Below, in pieces: positions 6,562 through 7,900 of a stretch of DNA of 7,900 bases. A program made the translations under genes and the position numbers. The notes below the pieces were generated by a model, which was given only the letters and a program-made list of their open reading frames with translations, made no database searches and was not told where the DNA came from. The DNA is taken from contig CANIXM010000069.1 in assembly GCA_947471245.1 (NCBI GenBank), positions 1 through 7,900 on the forward strand, given 5' to 3'. This DNA comes from Paludibacteraceae bacterium. GTDB taxonomy: Bacteria; Bacteroidota; Bacteroidia; Bacteroidales; Paludibacteraceae. Position 1 is the first letter of the stretch. The number at the start of each line of letters is the position of its first letter.

Positions 6562-7587
6562 TTATTTCAATGAATTCCAGCCCTGAGCTTTGAGTTCAAT
6601 TTCTTCCCCTTCACGACCGACCAATTGAAGCCCCAATGCTGATTTGGTGGCATGCCCCACAATGGCAATCCCTTCCATGGTTACGATTTTATCGTAGTCT
6701 TCGAGCGATGCTGTAAATAACAACTCATAGTCTTCACCACCGTTGAGTGCTGCGGTGACAATATTCATGTTCAGTTCTTCGGCCATCACTGCAGCTTGAT
6801 AATTAATCGGAATTTTATCCTCGTACACACGGCAACCGATGTTGCTTTGAGTGCAGATGTGGAAAAGTTCAGAGGATAATCCATCTGATATATCCATCAT
6901 CGCAGTAGGGACAATTCCTTTTTCAGCAAGCAGATTAATGATGTCCATACGTGCCTCTGGTTTCAGTTGGCGTTGGAGAATGTAGTCTTTGCCTTCAAAA
7001 TCGGGTTGAACATCATCGTTGCCAGAAAACGCAATTTTTTCCCTTTCCAGCAGTTGTAATCCCATGTAAGCCGAACCCAAGTCGCCTGTCACGCATATCA
7101 AATCATTCTCTTTGGCTCCATTCCGATAGACAATTTTATCGGCGTCGGCCTCTCCGATGCAGGTAATGCTGATAGTCAATCCTGTCAAGGATGCAGAGGT
7201 ATCACCACCTATTAGGTCAACACCGTATTTTTCACAGGCAAGGTTAATTCCAGCATAAATCTGCTCCAGATCTTCCACTGAAAATCGTTTTGAGATGCCT
7301 AGCGATACAGTGATTTGTTTCGGATGCCCATTCATGGCATAAATGTCCGAAAAATTTACCACAGCAGCTCTGTATCCGAGGTGCATAAGTGGCACGTACA
7401 CCAAATCAAAATGAATGCCTTCCAAAAGCAAATCAGTGGTAACCAAAACACGTTTTTGGGAATAATCCAACACGGCAGCATCATCGCCCACACCTTTGAG
7501 CGTAGAGGGATTTTCGATTTTGAACTTGTCTGTCAGGTGTTTGATTAAACCAAACTCGCCATAGGTGGCTATTTCTGTTCGTTTCAT
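6562..7587 (-). CDS. thiL: Thiamine-monophosphate kinase
   Basis: The 341-residue enzyme phosphorylates thiamine monophosphate with ATP to give thiamine diphosphate, the last step of cofactor synthesis, in the cytoplasm. The family's motifs are all present and in order: GEFGLI at 10-15, the metal-binding GDDAAV at 34-39, TTDLLLEGIHF at 50-60, NFSDIYAMNG at 78-87, GGDTSAS at 127-133, TGDLGSAYMGL at 167-177, MDISDGL at 231-237, GGEDYELLFT at 283-292 and a terminal GW at 336-337. This is the PurM/AIRS-like two-domain fold with its acidic Mg2+ sites intact. The length is normal for Bacteroidota. The ATG at 7587 gives the usual N-terminus KRTEIATYGEFG. The gene lies downstream of probable rpiB on the same strand, 261 bases away. 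I see no exact TAnnTTTG promoter and no TPP riboswitch in that gap, so its regulation is unclear. Confidence 0.96.
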   Translation of the reverse strand: MKRTEIATYGEFGLIKHLTDKFKIENPSTLKGVGDDAAVLDYSQKRVLVTTDLLLEGIHFDLVYVPLMHLGYRAAVVNFSDIYAMNGHPKQITVSLGISKRFSVEDLEQIYAGINLACEKYGVDLIGGDTSASLTGLTISITCIGEADADKIVYRNGAKENDLICVTGDLGSAYMGLQLLEREKIAFSGNDDVQPDFEGKDYILQRQLKPEARMDIINLLAEKGIVPTAMMDISDGLSSELFHICTQSNIGCRVYEDKIPINYQAAVMAEELNMNIVTAALNGGEDYELLFTASLEDYDKIVTMEGIAIVGHATKSALGLQLVGREGEEIELKAQGWNSLK

Positions 7588-7650
7588 GGAAGATTTTTAT
7601 TTAGTGTTTACGATTAGATTTGAACGTTAGCAATAGTTGACTGTTTTGAA

Positions 7651-7690
7651 CGCAAATTACGCAATATGCGCAAAAATTTCGCAAAATAAA
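7651..7690. repeat. Four tandem CGCAA-headed units of 9-11 nt
   Basis: CGCAAATTA (7651-7659), CGCAATATG (7660-7668), CGCAAAAATTT (7669-7679) and CGCAAAATAAA (7680-7690) run head to tail upstream of thiL, directly followed by the CACATAGA-type repeat. From memory, such ACGCAAATT strings occur in intergenic DNA of many Bacteroidota; the function is unknown. The region is A-rich and could also hold an undetected thiL promoter. Confidence 0.5.
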
Positions 7691-7696
7691 TTTAAC

Positions 7697-7712
7697 CACA
7701 TAGACACAATAG
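7697..7712. repeat. Two 8-nt units related to the CACAAAGR repeat at 6437-6460
   Basis: CACATAGA (7697-7704) and CACAATAG (7705-7712) lie upstream of thiL. With their flanks (7692-7712) they align to 6432-6452 at 16 of 21 positions in the same orientation, so related noncoding repeats stand on both sides of thiL. Confidence 0.5.
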
Positions 7713-7757
7713 ATAAAACTAGAAGGTCTATCTTTTCAATCAATAATTTCACATAGT

Positions 7758-7779
7758 AGCTTCCGATAAATCGGAAGCT
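7758..7779. repeat. Perfect palindrome with 10-nt arms downstream of rpiB
   Basis: AGCTTCCGAT (7758-7767) and ATCGGAAGCT (7770-7779) are exact inverted copies around a central AA. It lies about 70 bases past the rpiB stop in the rpiB-thiL gap. As RNA it would form a stable stem on either strand. No T-tract follows on the - strand (ACTATGTG) or the + strand (TTAGGACA), so it fits an mRNA 3' stabiliser, a weak terminator or a protein-binding palindrome better than a classic terminator. Confidence 0.55.
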
Positions 7780-7848
7780 TTAGGACAATCCCTTGTGATA
7801 TTTTGAACGGGACATACGCAAATGCCCAAATTGTGACAAAAACTCCGA

Positions 7849-7900
7849 TTACACGCACCCTATCTTGTCAATGCGAGTTTGGTGGCGACCGCCTTCGAAG
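7849..7900 (-). CDS. rpiB: C-terminal end of probable ribose-5-phosphate isomerase B (cut by window edge)
   Basis: On the - strand the last 16 codons before the TAA at 7851-7849 read FEGGRHQTRIDKIGCV. The EGGRHxxRxxKI block is the characteristic end of RpiB/LacAB-family isomerases, whose arginine near the C-terminus contacts the substrate phosphate. RpiB interconverts ribose 5-phosphate and ribulose 5-phosphate in the non-oxidative pentose phosphate pathway. Most of the gene lies beyond base 7900, so the call rests on this short but distinctive tail. It is transcribed towards thiL. The thiamine diphosphate made through ThiL is the cofactor of transketolase, a partner enzyme in the same pathway, but joint transcription is not shown. 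Confidence 0.75.
   Translation of the reverse strand, partial: FEGGRHQTRIDKIGCV

Noticed and set aside
6951..7548. Two + strand frames opposite thiL
   Set aside because: They are antisense to a fully conserved thiL and show no motif.
7651..7712. CRISPR array
   Set aside because: The units are 8-11 nt, imperfect and without spacers of regular length, and no cas gene is nearby.
7588..7848. TPP riboswitch (THI box) upstream of thiL
   Set aside because: No CTGAGA or ACCTGATCTGG-like core on the - strand; only small repeats and a palindrome are seen.

Overview
The window looks like chromosomal DNA of a member of the Bacteroidota (Bacteroidetes). The signs are moderate-to-low GC with A/T-rich intergenic DNA, two promoter candidates of the phylum-specific TTG / TAnnTTTG type, start codons without a consistent Shine-Dalgarno sequence, and protein variants typical of the phylum. 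I cannot place it to genus. Gene order looks ordinary: no integrase, transposase, phage gene, CRISPR array, tRNA or rRNA is visible, and I found no clearly new multi-gene system.

Layout. Bases 1-2647 (+ strand) hold three consecutive paralogous alpha/beta-hydrolases of the acetyl(xylan)-esterase-like type; the first is cut by the left edge. The two complete copies carry Sec signal peptides, and all three keep the Ser-Asp-His triad. They probably act outside the cytoplasm on acylated plant or other glycans. A strong inverted repeat at 2705-2738 separates them from a convergent gene on the - strand, 2776-3717, encoding a TerC/Alx-family membrane protein probably involved in Mn2+ export or metal handling. 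Back to back with terC is a + strand gene, 3943-6363, for a large CPA2 cation/proton antiporter with a cytoplasmic USP-like regulatory tail. The 225-bp divergent spacer carries one promoter candidate in each direction, so the two ion-transport genes share a regulatory region.

The right side is on the - strand: thiL (thiamine-monophosphate kinase, 6562-7587), preceded in its transcription direction by the last 16 codons of a gene that is very probably rpiB (ribose-5-phosphate isomerase B, 7849-7900). The two intergenic regions around thiL (6364-6561 and 7588-7848) are full of small repeats: 8-nt CACAAAGR-type units on both sides of thiL, CGCAAA-type units, a degenerate 32-nt-period repeat and two palindromes. 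These are the least explained parts of the window.

Together the window shows three modules: periplasmic glycan deacylation, cation/pH homeostasis, and central carbon/cofactor metabolism. RpiB and ThiL are loosely linked because thiamine diphosphate is the cofactor of transketolase, which acts beside RpiB in the pentose phosphate pathway.
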